Of a stretch of 64,000 nucleotides of DNA, positions 18,774 through 28,001 are shown in pieces (position 1 is the stretch's first letter; each line of letters starts with the position of its first letter). The translations under genes were made by a program, and so were the position numbers. This DNA comes from an uncultured Sinobacteraceae bacterium (GTDB taxonomy: Bacteria; Pseudomonadota; Gammaproteobacteria; Nevskiales; Nevskiaceae). The stretch is taken from NCBI GenBank assembly GCA_903822975.1, contig CAIJRD010000010.1, forward strand, positions 167,167 through 231,166, written 5' to 3'. The notes below the pieces were generated by a model, which did not search any database, was not told where the DNA came from, and saw only the letters and a program-made list of their open reading frames with translations.

Positions 18774-20933
18774 ATGCCGTTCCCGCTAAGCCTGGCATTC
18801 ATGGCGTTCGCCTTCTGCGTGAATGGCGTCAACGCCGCTAACGCCGCCGACGCACCGATCGCCGAATTAGGGCCGATCACGGTGACCTCCAGCCGCGTGG
18901 CACAGCCGGTGTTCGACGTGCCGGCGTCGGTGGACGTTATCGACGCCAGCGCCTTCAATCAGGACAAGCTCGGGGTCAATCTTTCGGAGGGACTGCCCGC
19001 AGTGGCTGGCGTGCTCGCGCGCGATCGTCAGAACTACGCGCAGGACGAGCAGCTGTCGATCCGCGGCTTCGGCGCGCGCTCGACCTTTGGCGTCCGCGGC
19101 GTGCGCTTGTATGTCGACGACATTCCCGCGACACAGCCGGACGGACAAGGCCAGGTCTCGCATTTCAACCTGGCTTCGGCCGATCGCGTGGAGGTGCTGC
19201 GTGGTCCGTTCTCCGCCTTGTACGGCAACTCCTCCGGCGGTGTAATTCAGATCTTCACGGCGGATGGCCATGCACCGCCCGAGCTTTCGGCCAGTGCGGC
19301 AGGCGGCAGCTTCGGCACCTGGCGCAGCAACATCGGTGCGAACGGCATTGCCCAGCTCGGCTCGCAGCCGCTCGCCTACAACGCCGACTACACGCATTTC
19401 TATACCGATGGCTTCCGCGACCATAGCCGCGCGATGCGCGATTCGTTCAACGGCAAAGCCGGCCTCGACTTCAAGCAGTATGGCCACCTGAGCCTGCTGA
19501 TGAATTACTTTTCCAATCCAGAAGCACAAGACCCGCTCGGTCTGACGCGCGCGCAATTCGAAGCAGATCCCAAACAATCGACCAGCGTCGCCAGCCAGTT
19601 CAACACGCGCAAGAGCGTCGAGCAGTTGCAGAACGGTGCGGTGTACGAGGTTGCGCTCAACGATGAACAGACCGTGCGCGTACTCGGCTACTACGGCAGG
19701 CGCGCAATCCGCCAATATCTGTCGATTCCCGTCGCAACGCAGAAAGCCAGTGATCTGAATTCCGGCGGGGTCGTCGGGCTCGGCAGCAATTACGGCGGCG
19801 GCGATGCGCGCTGGACCTATCGGAGCCTGCTGCTCGGCGGCGCGTTCGATGTGGTCGCTGGTTTGAGCTACGACGACTTGGTTCAACATCGGCGCGGCTA
19901 CGAAAACTTCGTCACCTCCGACATGGGTGCCACGGTGACCGGCGTACAAGGCGCCGAGCGTCGCAATGAAACCAATACGGTCTATGACCTGGACGAATAT
20001 CTGCAGGCCAGTTGGCAGCCGGGGCCGCACTGGTCGCTGATGCTGGGTGCGCGTCACAGCCAGGTGAAGCTTGAATCCGAAGATCACTTCGTCACGGCCA
20101 CGAATCCGAACGACAGCGGTCGCACCAGTTACTTCGCGACGACACCGGTGGGCGGCGTGCTCTACAAGCTCACGCCTGAACTGCATCTGTATGCGGCCTA
20201 TGGTGAAGGATTCGAAACGCCGACCTTGAACGAACTGGCATATCAACCGAACGGCTCCTCCGGCCTCAATTTCTCATTGCAGCCCGCGCGAACCAACAAC
20301 GCGGAGTTCGGGGCCAAGTGGCGCCTTCACGAACACACCCACGCCGGCGTCGCACTGTTTCAGGGGATTACGCGCCATGAACTCGTGGTGGCGACCAACA
20401 GCAACGGACGCTCGACCTATCAGAATGTGAACCGCACGCGGCGGCAGGGCGTCGAGGGATCGCTGGACACCGACTTCGCGCCCAACTGGAATCTGAAGCT
20501 GGCCTATACCTACGTCGATGCAACGATTCGCACAGGCTATTTAACCTGTGTGACGAATGGCTGTACGACCTTGAATACGCCGGTGCCAGTCGGCAGCCGC
20601 ATTCCGGGTGTGGCGGAATCGGACCTCTACGCAGCGGTGCGCTGGGGCGGCGAGCTGGGCTGGCATGCGGACATCAATGCGCGCTATATCAGCGATGTCC
20701 CCGCCAACGATACGAACACGCAGACCGCACCCAGCTACGCCTTGTTGGGCGTGAACGGAGGCTATGCGTTCGAGCTCGAACACTGGCGCATTCGCACCTT
20801 CGTCCAGCTCGATAACCTGACCAATGAAAACTACATCGGCTCGGTGATCGTCAACGACGGCAATGGACGGTTCTATGAACCGGGACCAAGTCGCAGTGTG
20901 CTGGCCGGCGCGAGCTTCGACTGGAAGTACTAG
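18774..20933 (+). CDS. pqqU: TonB-dependent receptor closely resembling the PQQ receptor PqqU (YncD)
   Basis: The plug carries NYAQDEQLSIRGFGARSTF, RLYVDDIPATQPDGQGQ and VEVLRGPFSALYGNSSGG; the barrel has GFETPTLNELAYQPNG, TYQNVNRTRRQGVEG and a C-terminal GSVIVNDGNGRFYEPGPSR. All of these agree closely, as I recall it, with E. coli YncD, now PqqU, which imports pyrroloquinoline quinone. The frame is open from 18528, so the start is uncertain: ATG 18774 begins a hydrophobic signal segment ending near AANA, ATG 18618 is further upstream, and an AGAGGGGG ribosome site at 18688-18696 has no standard start codon just after it. It is divergent from another TonB receptor and lies beside a PQQ-dependent dehydrogenase locus, which fits cofactor scavenging. 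Confidence 0.88.
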   Translation: MPFPLSLAFMAFAFCVNGVNAANAADAPIAELGPITVTSSRVAQPVFDVPASVDVIDASAFNQDKLGVNLSEGLPAVAGVLARDRQNYAQDEQLSIRGFGARSTFGVRGVRLYVDDIPATQPDGQGQVSHFNLASADRVEVLRGPFSALYGNSSGGVIQIFTADGHAPPELSASAAGGSFGTWRSNIGANGIAQLGSQPLAYNADYTHFYTDGFRDHSRAMRDSFNGKAGLDFKQYGHLSLLMNYFSNPEAQDPLGLTRAQFEADPKQSTSVASQFNTRKSVEQLQNGAVYEVALNDEQTVRVLGYYGRRAIRQYLSIPVATQKASDLNSGGVVGLGSNYGGGDARWTYRSLLLGGAFDVVAGLSYDDLVQHRRGYENFVTSDMGATVTGVQGAERRNETNTVYDLDEYLQASWQPGPHWSLMLGARHSQVKLESEDHFVTATNPNDSGRTSYFATTPVGGVLYKLTPELHLYAAYGEGFETPTLNELAYQPNGSSGLNFSLQPARTNNAEFGAKWRLHEHTHAGVALFQGITRHELVVATNSNGRSTYQNVNRTRRQGVEGSLDTDFAPNWNLKLAYTYVDATIRTGYLTCVTNGCTTLNTPVPVGSRIPGVAESDLYAAVRWGGELGWHADINARYISDVPANDTNTQTAPSYALLGVNGGYAFELEHWRIRTFVQLDNLTNENYIGSVIVNDGNGRFYEPGPSRSVLAGASFDWKY

Positions 20934-20979
20934 CGCAGACGTACCGAGGTTCGATCGCGGCTTGCGTGTGAATGTGCGT

Positions 20980-21011
20980 AGAGGCACTTCGACAGCCGTC
21001 GAAGTGCCTCT
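20980..21011. terminator. Strong hairpin between convergent genes
   Basis: AGAGGCACTTCGAC and GTCGAAGTGCCTCT make a perfect 14-bp stem with an AGCC loop, between the pqqU-like gene and the convergent EthD gene. It lacks a long T-run on either side, but its position and stability suggest a bidirectional terminator. Confidence 0.7.
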
Positions 21012-21024
21012 GCGATTGTTCTGC

Positions 21025-21339
21025 TTAGCCGACCACGACCTCGCTGATCTGCATCACCGGACTGAGGTCGGTGTAATTCTTGATGTCTCCGAGAATCTCG
21101 GCCGCATGCGGTCCGAATCCACCCTGAAAGCTTTCAATGGAGTCGGAGAATATGTGGCACATGCCCACATAGGTCGGCGCGGTTCCGGGCGCACCACCTG
21201 CGAGACCTTTGTCGACCGTGTAGTACTTGCAGGCATCGCCCATCAGTCGTTTGACCAAGGGCATATGCTTGTCGCGATAGTAGGTGTGATCGAATCGGGC
21301 ACCGGCTTGTTCCGGGTACATCACGCTGACTTTTATCAC
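21025..21339 (-). CDS. EthD family protein
   Basis: The 104-residue protein begins at GTG 21339 with GAGGAG 9 bases upstream; the longer in-frame extension lacks support. IKVSVMYPEQAGARFDHTYYRDKHMPLVKRL is the EthD dimeric alpha/beta-barrel signature (residues 2-32), and the C-terminal half (VGMCHIFSDSIESFQGGFGPHAAEILGDIKNYTDLSPVMQISEV) is equally typical. EthD was named for a gene needed in ethyl tert-butyl ether degradation, but its relatives have diverse, mostly unassigned roles, sometimes as small isomerases or cyclases. No catabolic partner lies next to it. Confidence 0.88.
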   Translation of the reverse strand: MIKVSVMYPEQAGARFDHTYYRDKHMPLVKRLMGDACKYYTVDKGLAGGAPGTAPTYVGMCHIFSDSIESFQGGFGPHAAEILGDIKNYTDLSPVMQISEVVVG

Positions 21340-21783
21340 TGCTGCGCGCTCCTCTGGTTTGCTTTTTGTGTTGGTGTACCTGCGTAGATTCGGACGAATC
21401 GGCGCGCTTGGCAACTGACCTGACCGAGCAATCGCAACTCAAATCGTCGATCCTCTTGATTTCTACCGACCGTGCTTGAGCACTTGAGTACCGGGTCACT
21501 CCGATCGTCGACCTGCAGTAAGCACGGCGACGACGGGCTGCTGAATATCCTCATCCTGGCTTTCGAAACCGCGACGGTCGCTCGGCCCTGTTGGCCAGAC
21601 AGGCAGTGCCGCAAGTCATATGCCACGCGCAAGCAAAGCTTTGCTTCACCCTGTTTGAGGGCGATGACGCTCCGGTTGAGCTGAGTTCTGGCAGCGCGAT
21701 GCGCCAGATCTGGAGAAATGCGCCGCGCCGCAGTATCAAATCCGGCGCGCTCTGTTCCATCGGTCGCAGCAGGCAACCGCCGA
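21340..21783. other. Intergenic stretch, no supported gene
   Basis: About 440 bases between EthD and mlaE contain only frames of shadow-like composition. It should hold the EthD promoter and the 3' end of the mlaE transcript. Confidence 0.4.
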
Positions 21784-22545
21784 TCAATTCATCAGCATCG
21801 ACAGCAGCAGGTCCAGCGCGAGAACGGCGATCGACGAGATGATCGCGGTGTTGGTGACCGAACGCGCAACGCCGCTGGCGTTGGCGGGTGCGATGTAACC
21901 TTCGTATACCGCAATCCAACTGACCGCGACGGCGAACACCAGACTTTTGATCATGCTCTGGTAGACGTCGAGCGGAACCAGCGCCGCATGGATGCGTTCC
22001 CAGTAGATGTCGCCATCGAGACCAATGACGAAGGTCGACATGAAATAGCCGCCCGCTGCGCCGATCGCCATGACCGAAAATATCGCCGACAGCAGCGGCA
22101 AGGCGACGATGCCTGCGATGAATCGCGGCGCCAGCACGAACTCGATCGGATCGACCGACATCATTTCCAGCGCGAACATCTGATTCGTCGCATTCATCAA
22201 GCCGATGCCCGACGCGGTGGCCGTGCCGGATCGGCCGGCGAATAGCAGTGCGGTCAGCACCGGGCCCAGGTCGCGCAGCACGCCGAACGCGATGAAGTTG
22301 CCGACTTCTTCGTGCGCGCCGAACAGCGATAGCACGCGATAGGCCTGCAGCGCCAACACCATGCCGACCAGCATGCCGGTGGTCACGATCAGCACCATCG
22401 AAAGAACGCCGGCCTTGTAGATCTCCCGCACGATCAGCCGCGGCCTGCGCAGCGCGCGCGGACAGGCCAGCAGCAGTTGTCCAAAGAAGAAGGTCGCCTT
22501 GCCGACGCGGCCGAAGGGCGATGCGACCGATACCCCTAGATTCAT
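21784..22545 (-). CDS. MlaE-type ABC transporter permease, without partners
   Basis: The 253-residue protein has five or six membrane helices and the MlaE/Yrb family signatures: GHEEVGNFIAFGVLRDLGPVLTALLFAGRSGTATASGIGLM-type sequence at about residues 76-117, then VDPIEFVLAPRFIAGIVALPLL. Mla permeases move phospholipids or other hydrophobic molecules between inner membrane and periplasm together with an ATPase (MlaF) and an MCE protein (MlaD). None of these is adjacent, so the gene is an orphan in this window and must work with proteins encoded elsewhere, or act alone. GAGG precedes the ATG closely. It is divergent from the universal stress protein gene and shares with it an intergenic region that contains FNR-type sites. 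Confidence 0.9.
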   Translation of the reverse strand: MNLGVSVASPFGRVGKATFFFGQLLLACPRALRRPRLIVREIYKAGVLSMVLIVTTGMLVGMVLALQAYRVLSLFGAHEEVGNFIAFGVLRDLGPVLTALLFAGRSGTATASGIGLMNATNQMFALEMMSVDPIEFVLAPRFIAGIVALPLLSAIFSVMAIGAAGGYFMSTFVIGLDGDIYWERIHAALVPLDVYQSMIKSLVFAVAVSWIAVYEGYIAPANASGVARSVTNTAIISSIAVLALDLLLSMLMN

Positions 22546-22729
22546 CGCCTCGGATCCTGATGACGCTGCCGCGAATCATCGACGACGTCGAACGCGACGT
22601 GGCGACGCCTGATCTGAATGCACCGCGCGCTCGCGCCGGCCTTACGCCGGCCTTCGCCGTCGTCCACACCTTAGCTGCACGTGCTGCACGTTGGCGCAGA
22701 CACCATAGCCCCTTTGTGCTGTGAGGGTA

Positions 22730-22743
22730 TTGATCTGCATCAA
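22730..22743. promoter_or_regulatory. FNR/Anr-type box (perfect)
   Basis: TTGATCTGCATCAA is an exact match to TTGAT-N4-ATCAA, the binding site of the oxygen-sensing FNR/Anr family. It lies 119 bases before the stress-protein start codon and 185 bases before the divergent mlaE start. Confidence 0.8.
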
Positions 22744-22784
22744 ACCGATTGCTGCAGCGTTTCGTCGGCCGCGCTGCCAGCGAT

Positions 22785-22798
22785 CTGATCTGTATCAA
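22785..22798. promoter_or_regulatory. Second FNR/Anr-type box
   Basis: CTGATCTGTATCAA differs from the consensus only at the first base. Its centre is 55 bases from the first box and about 70 bases before the universal stress protein start codon, which would suit a class II promoter beginning near 22833. Confidence 0.7.
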
Positions 22799-22861
22799 TG
22801 CCGCTTGCGCTGCGCTCTGCGAGGCTTGCTGCTCGATCATTTGTTCCGGAGTGCGCATCGC

Positions 22862-23836
22862 ATGAGTGCTTATCGAAAGATTCTGCTGTTGCTCGACGGT
22901 TCGATGGTCGAAACCAAGGGGCTGAAGCGCGCACAACATCTGGCCTGGATGGAGGGCGCCGAGTTGCATCTGTGCCTGATCGATCACAGCAAATCGATTC
23001 AGGCGCTCGGCACAGTCAGCCACGAGTTGATGGAACTCGCCAGGCGCGCGTTCATCGCCGAGCGACAGCAGTGGCTGCAGCGGATCGCGGCGAGCATCGA
23101 GGAAAGCGGTGTGCGCGTCCATACCGAAACGCTCTGGGGTCATCCTGCCCATACGCTGGCACTCGCACGCATCGCCGAGCTGCAGCCCGATCTGGTGATC
23201 ACCGACCTGCCGCAGTCCTTGAGCCGCACGCATGCGCAACTCGGCGCGATCGATCGCCATCTGCTGCACCAGTGTGCACAGCCCTTACTGCTGATCCGCG
23301 GCAACGCGCAAGATCCGCCGCGCCATATTCTCGTGGCCGTGGACCTGGCCGATATCGACGCCGGCACACCGCCGTTCAATGCACAGTTGGTCGCGGCCGC
23401 GCGCAATCTCGCCGACAACTGCAAGGCTGCAGTCGATCTCGTATCGGTCTGTGAAGACCTGCCGATCCTGACCTTGCTGCCCTCGTTCGAACTGACCGAG
23501 CGCTACGAACACATCCATCAGGCGCAACGGGCTGCGCATGCGCAGACGTTTCGCGATTTCGCGCTGCAACAGGGGCTCGCCGACACCGCGCATTTCCTCA
23601 CCGGACTTCCGCTCCCGGGCATCGTCGACTGTGCACGCCGCACGCAGGCCGACATTGTCGTCATCGGCAGCTTGCATCACACCGTGCTCGATCGCTACGT
23701 ACTCGGCAGCACGGCGGATGGCGTCGTTGGGGAATTGTCCTGCGATGTGTTGATCGTCAAGCCGCAGCGTGTCCTGCAGCCGGACACCGCAGCAGCGCCG
23801 CGTCGCCTGCAGGAGCGATCGACGGTGCTGTCCTGA
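22862..23836 (+). CDS. Tandem universal stress protein (UspE-like)
   Basis: From ATG 22862 (GGAGT upstream) the 324-residue product contains two Usp domains: YRKILLLLDGSM opens the first (residues 4-15) and RHILVAVDLADID the second (about 153-165). The second ends with the nucleotide-loop pattern VVIGSLHHTVLDRYVLGSTADGVV (about 264-287). UspE-type tandem proteins are cytoplasmic stress and oxygen-limitation factors. An upstream extension to 22721 overlaps the two FNR boxes and is rejected. The gene is 20 bases from acetate kinase and probably cotranscribed with it. Confidence 0.92.
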   Translation: MSAYRKILLLLDGSMVETKGLKRAQHLAWMEGAELHLCLIDHSKSIQALGTVSHELMELARRAFIAERQQWLQRIAASIEESGVRVHTETLWGHPAHTLALARIAELQPDLVITDLPQSLSRTHAQLGAIDRHLLHQCAQPLLLIRGNAQDPPRHILVAVDLADIDAGTPPFNAQLVAAARNLADNCKAAVDLVSVCEDLPILTLLPSFELTERYEHIHQAQRAAHAQTFRDFALQQGLADTAHFLTGLPLPGIVDCARRTQADIVVIGSLHHTVLDRYVLGSTADGVVGELSCDVLIVKPQRVLQPDTAAAPRRLQERSTVLS

Positions 23837-23856
23837 ACCGCTCACTGCCTGGCACG

Positions 23857-24984
23857 ATGGTGCTGGAAGACGGCGCCATCGTACTGACGGTGAACGCCGG
23901 CAGCAGTTCCTTGCGCGTGAGCGCCTTTCGGCTGGCATCGCAGGCGCTGCAGCCTTACTGGCACCAGCGCTTTGAAGGTACGACCGCGCAACAGCTCGCG
24001 GGCATGACCGAGCGGCTGCAGGCATTGAAAGCCCGGCCGCAGCTTGTCGCGCATCGTATCGTCCAGGGTGGTGCGAGCCTCGACTGTGCACAGCGCGTCG
24101 ACGCGCGACTCTTGAAGAACGTTGAAGCCGCGATCGAATTGGCACCGCTGCACGATCCCCAAGCGCTGCAGGCGTATCGCACAAGTCGCGAGTTGTTGCC
24201 CGACACTCCGCAGGTGTTTGTGCCGGATTCGGGCTTCTTCGTGCACCTGCCCGCAGCGGCACGCAGTTATGCCTTGCCGCAAGCCCTGGTCGATGAGTTC
24301 CAGCTGCATCGCTACGGCTTTCACGGCCTCGCGCACGAATCGATGTGGCGCGGCTGGTGCGCGGCCGGCGGTGCGGCCTGGGCGCGCATCATCAGCTTGC
24401 AGCTCGGCGGCGGCTGCTCGGCTGCGTTGATCGAAGGCGGAAAGCCGCGCGCAACATCGATGGGCATGACGCCACTCGCCGGCCTGGTGATGGCCACACG
24501 CAGCGGCGACGTCGATCCCGGCCTGATCCTGTACCTGATCAAACATGCCGGCTTCAGTGCCGAGCAACTCGAACGGCTGCTGTACCGCGAGTCCGGACTG
24601 CTCGGTCTTTCCGGTTGCAGTGGTGATGTCTCGAAATTGCTGACGCTGTCGAGCGCCGCGCCGCAGCTGGCACTCGCGACCTATGTCGAGCGTATCCGTC
24701 ACTTCATCGGTGCCTATATGGCGATTGCTGGCGGAATCGACGGCATCGTCTTCGGCGGCGGTGTTGGCGAGAACCTGCCGGCGATCCGCGCCGCCGTGCT
24801 TGGCGATATGGCCTGGTGCGGCCTGGCGTTCGACGGTGTTGCGAATGCGGCGGCGATCGGCCACGCCGCCTGCATCAGCCATGCGAACAGCACGATCGAC
24901 GTGCGTGTACACCCGGTCGACGAAGAGCGTCTGCTGGCCGAACAGGCTGTGCAGGCACTGGTGCGGGAGCCGGTAGAAGCCTAG
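23857..24984 (+). CDS. ackA: Acetate kinase
   Basis: The 375-residue enzyme has the acetate kinase hallmarks: LTVNAGSSSLRVS near the N-terminus, HRIVQGG, VPDSGFF with the catalytic Asp, HRYGFHGLAHES, LQLGGGCSAAL, TSMGMTPLAG followed by TRSGDVDPG with the catalytic Arg, GGIDGIVFGGGVGEN and a C-terminal VDEERLLAEQ with the conserved Glu. It is about 25 residues shorter than most family members. It makes ATP from acetyl phosphate and ADP, yielding acetate. No phosphotransacetylase is nearby; the partner is the phosphoketolase gene 307 bases downstream, which produces acetyl phosphate directly. Confidence 0.95.
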   Translation: MVLEDGAIVLTVNAGSSSLRVSAFRLASQALQPYWHQRFEGTTAQQLAGMTERLQALKARPQLVAHRIVQGGASLDCAQRVDARLLKNVEAAIELAPLHDPQALQAYRTSRELLPDTPQVFVPDSGFFVHLPAAARSYALPQALVDEFQLHRYGFHGLAHESMWRGWCAAGGAAWARIISLQLGGGCSAALIEGGKPRATSMGMTPLAGLVMATRSGDVDPGLILYLIKHAGFSAEQLERLLYRESGLLGLSGCSGDVSKLLTLSSAAPQLALATYVERIRHFIGAYMAIAGGIDGIVFGGGVGENLPAIRAAVLGDMAWCGLAFDGVANAAAIGHAACISHANSTIDVRVHPVDEERLLAEQAVQALVREPVEA

Positions 24985-25291
24985 TAGAAGTTCAGTACAA
25001 ACTCGCTGATCACTTCGCACGAACGATGTTCGCGCAAGCGATCGCGGCAGTTGCGCTACCGCGCGTGTCAGCAATCGCGGTGGTGCGAGCGGTGCATATC
25101 GTCGAGCGATGCGGCGTTGCGCTCGTTGGCTAATCGCAATCACGACCACGACGGAACCCTCATCGGCTGCACTCAATCGTTAGCTTGATGTACGTCATGG
25201 TGCGCTTGCATCGTCGCGCGCAAGCTGAGCGCCCGCGCCCTCGTACACCTCATCGGGCGGTATCGCTGTCCTGTCTCCTGGAAAAGCCGCC
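24985..25291. other. Intergenic stretch between ackA and phosphoketolase
   Basis: About 300 bases without a supported gene. It holds one weak FNR-like site, described separately, so phosphoketolase may have its own promoter in addition to readthrough from ackA. Confidence 0.4.
25185..25198. promoter_or_regulatory. Weak FNR/Anr-like box before phosphoketolase
   Basis: TTGATGTACGTCAT keeps the left half (TTGAT) exactly but has only TCA of the right half. It is about 95 bases before the phosphoketolase ATG. On its own it would not be convincing; the company of exact boxes in the same gene set makes it worth listing. Confidence 0.35.
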
Positions 25292-27796
25292 ATGTACAAG
25301 TTCGATGCCCGACTGTCGACCGCAGTCGATGACGATGGCGCCACGCTGCCGCAGCAGCACGCCGCACTCGGCCCGCTCGATGCGCGCCAGATTGTGTTGA
25401 TCGAACGCTATTGGCAGGCCGCGAACTATCTCTGCGTTGGCCAGATCTACCTGCTCGACAACCCGCTGTTGCGCGAGCCGCTGACCGCAGCGCACATCAA
25501 GCCGCGCCTGCTCGGACATTGGGGAACTTCGTCGGGTCAGAACTTCATCTACGTGCATCTGAATCGCCTGATCCGCGAACGCGATGTCGACCTGATCTAC
25601 ATCTCCGGTCCCGGTCACGGCGGTCCGACGATGAACGCCTGCGCTTATCTCGAAGGCACCTACAGCGAAGTGCATCCAACGATCACACGCGATGCCGAGG
25701 GCATGCGTGAACTGTTCCGACGCTTCTCGACACCTGGCGGTGTTCCGAGCCATTGCGGCCCGCATACGCCGAACTCGCTGCATGAAGGTGGCGAACTCGG
25801 CTACTCGCTGGCGCACGCGTTTGGCGCCGCCTTCGATAACCCTTCACTGATCGTGGCGTGCGTGGTCGGCGATGGTGAGGCTGAAACCTGCCCCTTGGAA
25901 GGCAGCTGGAAGAGTGCGCGCTTTCTCAATCCGCAGCGCGACGGCGCGGTGCTGCCCATTCTTCATTTGAACGGTCACAAGATCTCCGGACCCACCGTGA
26001 TGGCGCGCATGGACGAGGCCTCACTGGAGGCGCTGTTCAGAGGCCACGGCTACGCGCCGATCTTCGTCGCCGGCGACGACCACACCGCGATGCACCAGGC
26101 CTTCGCCGCCGCGCTCGACGACTGTCACGCACAGATTCTGCAGATCTGGGCGCAAGCGCGCGCAGGCGGTACGCACAACACGCAGGCGCCGCGCTGGCCG
26201 ATGATCGTGCTGCGTTCGCCGAAGGGTTGGACCGGACCGAAGGAAGTCGATGGCCTTCCGATCGAGGGCACGTTCCGCGCGCATCAGGTACCACTCGCCA
26301 ATGTGCGCGAGAACCCGCAGCACTTGGCGATTCTGGAGAGCTGGATGCGCAGCTACCAACCGGAGACATTATTCGATTCCAACGGGCGCCTGCTCGCCGA
26401 GCTCGAAGCGCTGACGCCTCAAGGTGCCCGGCGCATGGGCGCCAATCCGCACGTCAACGGCGGTCGCCTGCTGAGCGCGCTGGATCTGCCCGACTTCGGC
26501 GCGTATGCGCTCGGCGTGCCGGCACCGGGGACCGTGTTGGCCGAGGCGCCGCGCAAGCTCGGCGAAGTCCTGCGCGACGTATTGCGCTTGAATCGAAAAA
26601 CATTTCGCGTCTTCGCGCCCGACGAAACCAATTCGAACCGACTCGGCGCGGTGTTCGAAGCGAGCGAGCGGTATGCCAGCGGCGCGGTGGTGTCCACCGA
26701 TGATCATCTCTCGGCCGATGGCCGCGTGATGGAAGTGCTCAGCGAACATCTGTGCGAAGGCTGGCTCGAGGGCTATCTGCTGACCGGTCGTCACGGCATG
26801 TGGTCGACCTACGAAGCCTTCGCCCAGGTGGTCGATTCGATGATGACGCAGCACGCCAAGTGGCTGCAGCAATGCCGCGAGTTCACCTGGCGCCGGCCGA
26901 TCGCGTCGCTGAACGTGCTGTTGACCAGCCACGCCTGGCGCAACGACCACAACGGCTTCAGCCACCAGTCGACCGGGTTCGTCGACAACCTGCTGCAGCG
27001 GCGCAGCGACGTCGTGCGGATCTATTACCCGCCGGATTCGAACTGCCTGCTGAGCGTGTTCGATCACTGCCTGCGCAGCCGCGGCTACATCAATGTCATC
27101 ACCTGCGGCAAACAGCCCGAGTTGCAGTGGCTGAGCTATCCGGAGGCGTTGGTGCACTGCTCGCAAGGGGCTTCGATCTGGCGCTTCGCATCGAACGATG
27201 ACGACGGCGCCTGCGACGTGGTGCTCGCCTGTGCTGGCGACGTGCCGACGCAGGAGACCTGTGCCGCCGCCTGGCTGCTGCGCCGCTATCTGCCGCAGTT
27301 GCGCGTGCGCGTCGTCAACGTGGTCGATCTCGGTATCCTCGCCGCGCCCGGTGCGAATCCGCACGGCTTCGACAATCTGGCCTTCGAAGCTTTGTTCGGG
27401 GTCGATGTGCCGGTGGTGTTTGCGTTTCACGGCGCACCCTGGGTGATTCACCATCTCGTGCACGGACGCGCCAACGAAGCGCGCTTCCATGTCCGCGGCT
27501 TCATCGATCGCGGTACCACCACCACGCCATTCGACATGGTGGTGCTCAATCAGATGAGCCGCCTGCATCTGGCGATTCTGGCGCTACGCCATGTGCCGCG
27601 ACTGCAGCTGCAAGCGCGTGCCGTGATTGCGATGTTCGAATCGGGTTTACTCGAACATGAGGTGTACATCCGCGAACATTTCGAGGACCTGCCCGCAATC
27701 CGCGACTGGCACTGGACCGCCGATTTCAGCGAGCCGCAGGCGGCACCGCCGCTGGCGCAAGGCCAGCCGCGGCCGGCGCTGTTCAGCGATAGCTGA
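25292..27796 (+). CDS. xfp: Phosphoketolase (xylulose 5-phosphate/fructose 6-phosphate)
   Basis: The 834-residue protein has the size and motifs of phosphoketolases, thiamine-diphosphate enzymes that cleave xylulose 5-phosphate (and often fructose 6-phosphate) with phosphate to acetyl phosphate. [18 protein letters not shown] and [20 protein letters not shown] lie in the first 120 residues, the signature [19 protein letters not shown] follows, and [24 protein letters not shown] binds ThDP and Mg (Cys where most have Gly after AET). Later blocks ([55 protein letters not shown]) are intact. With AckA it forms a phosphate-conserving, redox-neutral bypass giving ATP without pyruvate dehydrogenase. 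Confidence 0.97.
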   Translation: MYKFDARLSTAVDDDGATLPQQHAALGPLDARQIVLIERYWQAANYLCVGQIYLLDNPLLREPLTAAHIKPRLLGHWGTSSGQNFIYVHLNRLIRERDVDLIYISGPGHGGPTMNACAYLEGTYSEVHPTITRDAEGMRELFRRFSTPGGVPSHCGPHTPNSLHEGGELGYSLAHAFGAAFDNPSLIVACVVGDGEAETCPLEGSWKSARFLNPQRDGAVLPILHLNGHKISGPTVMARMDEASLEALFRGHGYAPIFVAGDDHTAMHQAFAAALDDCHAQILQIWAQARAGGTHNTQAPRWPMIVLRSPKGWTGPKEVDGLPIEGTFRAHQVPLANVRENPQHLAILESWMRSYQPETLFDSNGRLLAELEALTPQGARRMGANPHVNGGRLLSALDLPDFGAYALGVPAPGTVLAEAPRKLGEVLRDVLRLNRKTFRVFAPDETNSNRLGAVFEASERYASGAVVSTDDHLSADGRVMEVLSEHLCEGWLEGYLLTGRHGMWSTYEAFAQVVDSMMTQHAKWLQQCREFTWRRPIASLNVLLTSHAWRNDHNGFSHQSTGFVDNLLQRRSDVVRIYYPPDSNCLLSVFDHCLRSRGYINVITCGKQPELQWLSYPEALVHCSQGASIWRFASNDDDGACDVVLACAGDVPTQETCAAAWLLRRYLPQLRVRVVNVVDLGILAAPGANPHGFDNLAFEALFGVDVPVVFAFHGAPWVIHHLVHGRANEARFHVRGFIDRGTTTTPFDMVVLNQMSRLHLAILALRHVPRLQLQARAVIAMFESGLLEHEVYIREHFEDLPAIRDWHWTADFSEPQAAPPLAQGQPRPALFSDS

Positions 27797-27870
27797 GTTT
27801 CCATGTCCAACTCTCTACCGCCTGCGCCATTCGAACTTGAAGCAAAACGAAACATTCGGCGCACGCACAG

Positions 27871-27884
27871 TTGATGGACATCAA
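27871..27884. promoter_or_regulatory. FNR/Anr-type box (perfect)
   Basis: TTGATGGACATCAA is an exact TTGAT-N4-ATCAA palindrome, 118 bases before the host-attachment-type gene. It implies a separate oxygen-regulated promoter for the downstream block of three genes. Confidence 0.8.
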
Positions 27885-28001
27885 TGCCGCGAAGACAGTT
27901 TGCGGCGACGCTCGCACAGCCTTGAGGCATCGCCGTGCAACACACGCATCAACCATTTGCTCGCGACGCCCTCACAGCATGCTCGACCACTGGAGAACCC
28001 T

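Noticed and set aside
21551..23269. A 572-codon minus-strand frame across mlaE and usp
   Set aside because: It overlaps two real genes in other frames and is Arg-rich throughout; no motif.
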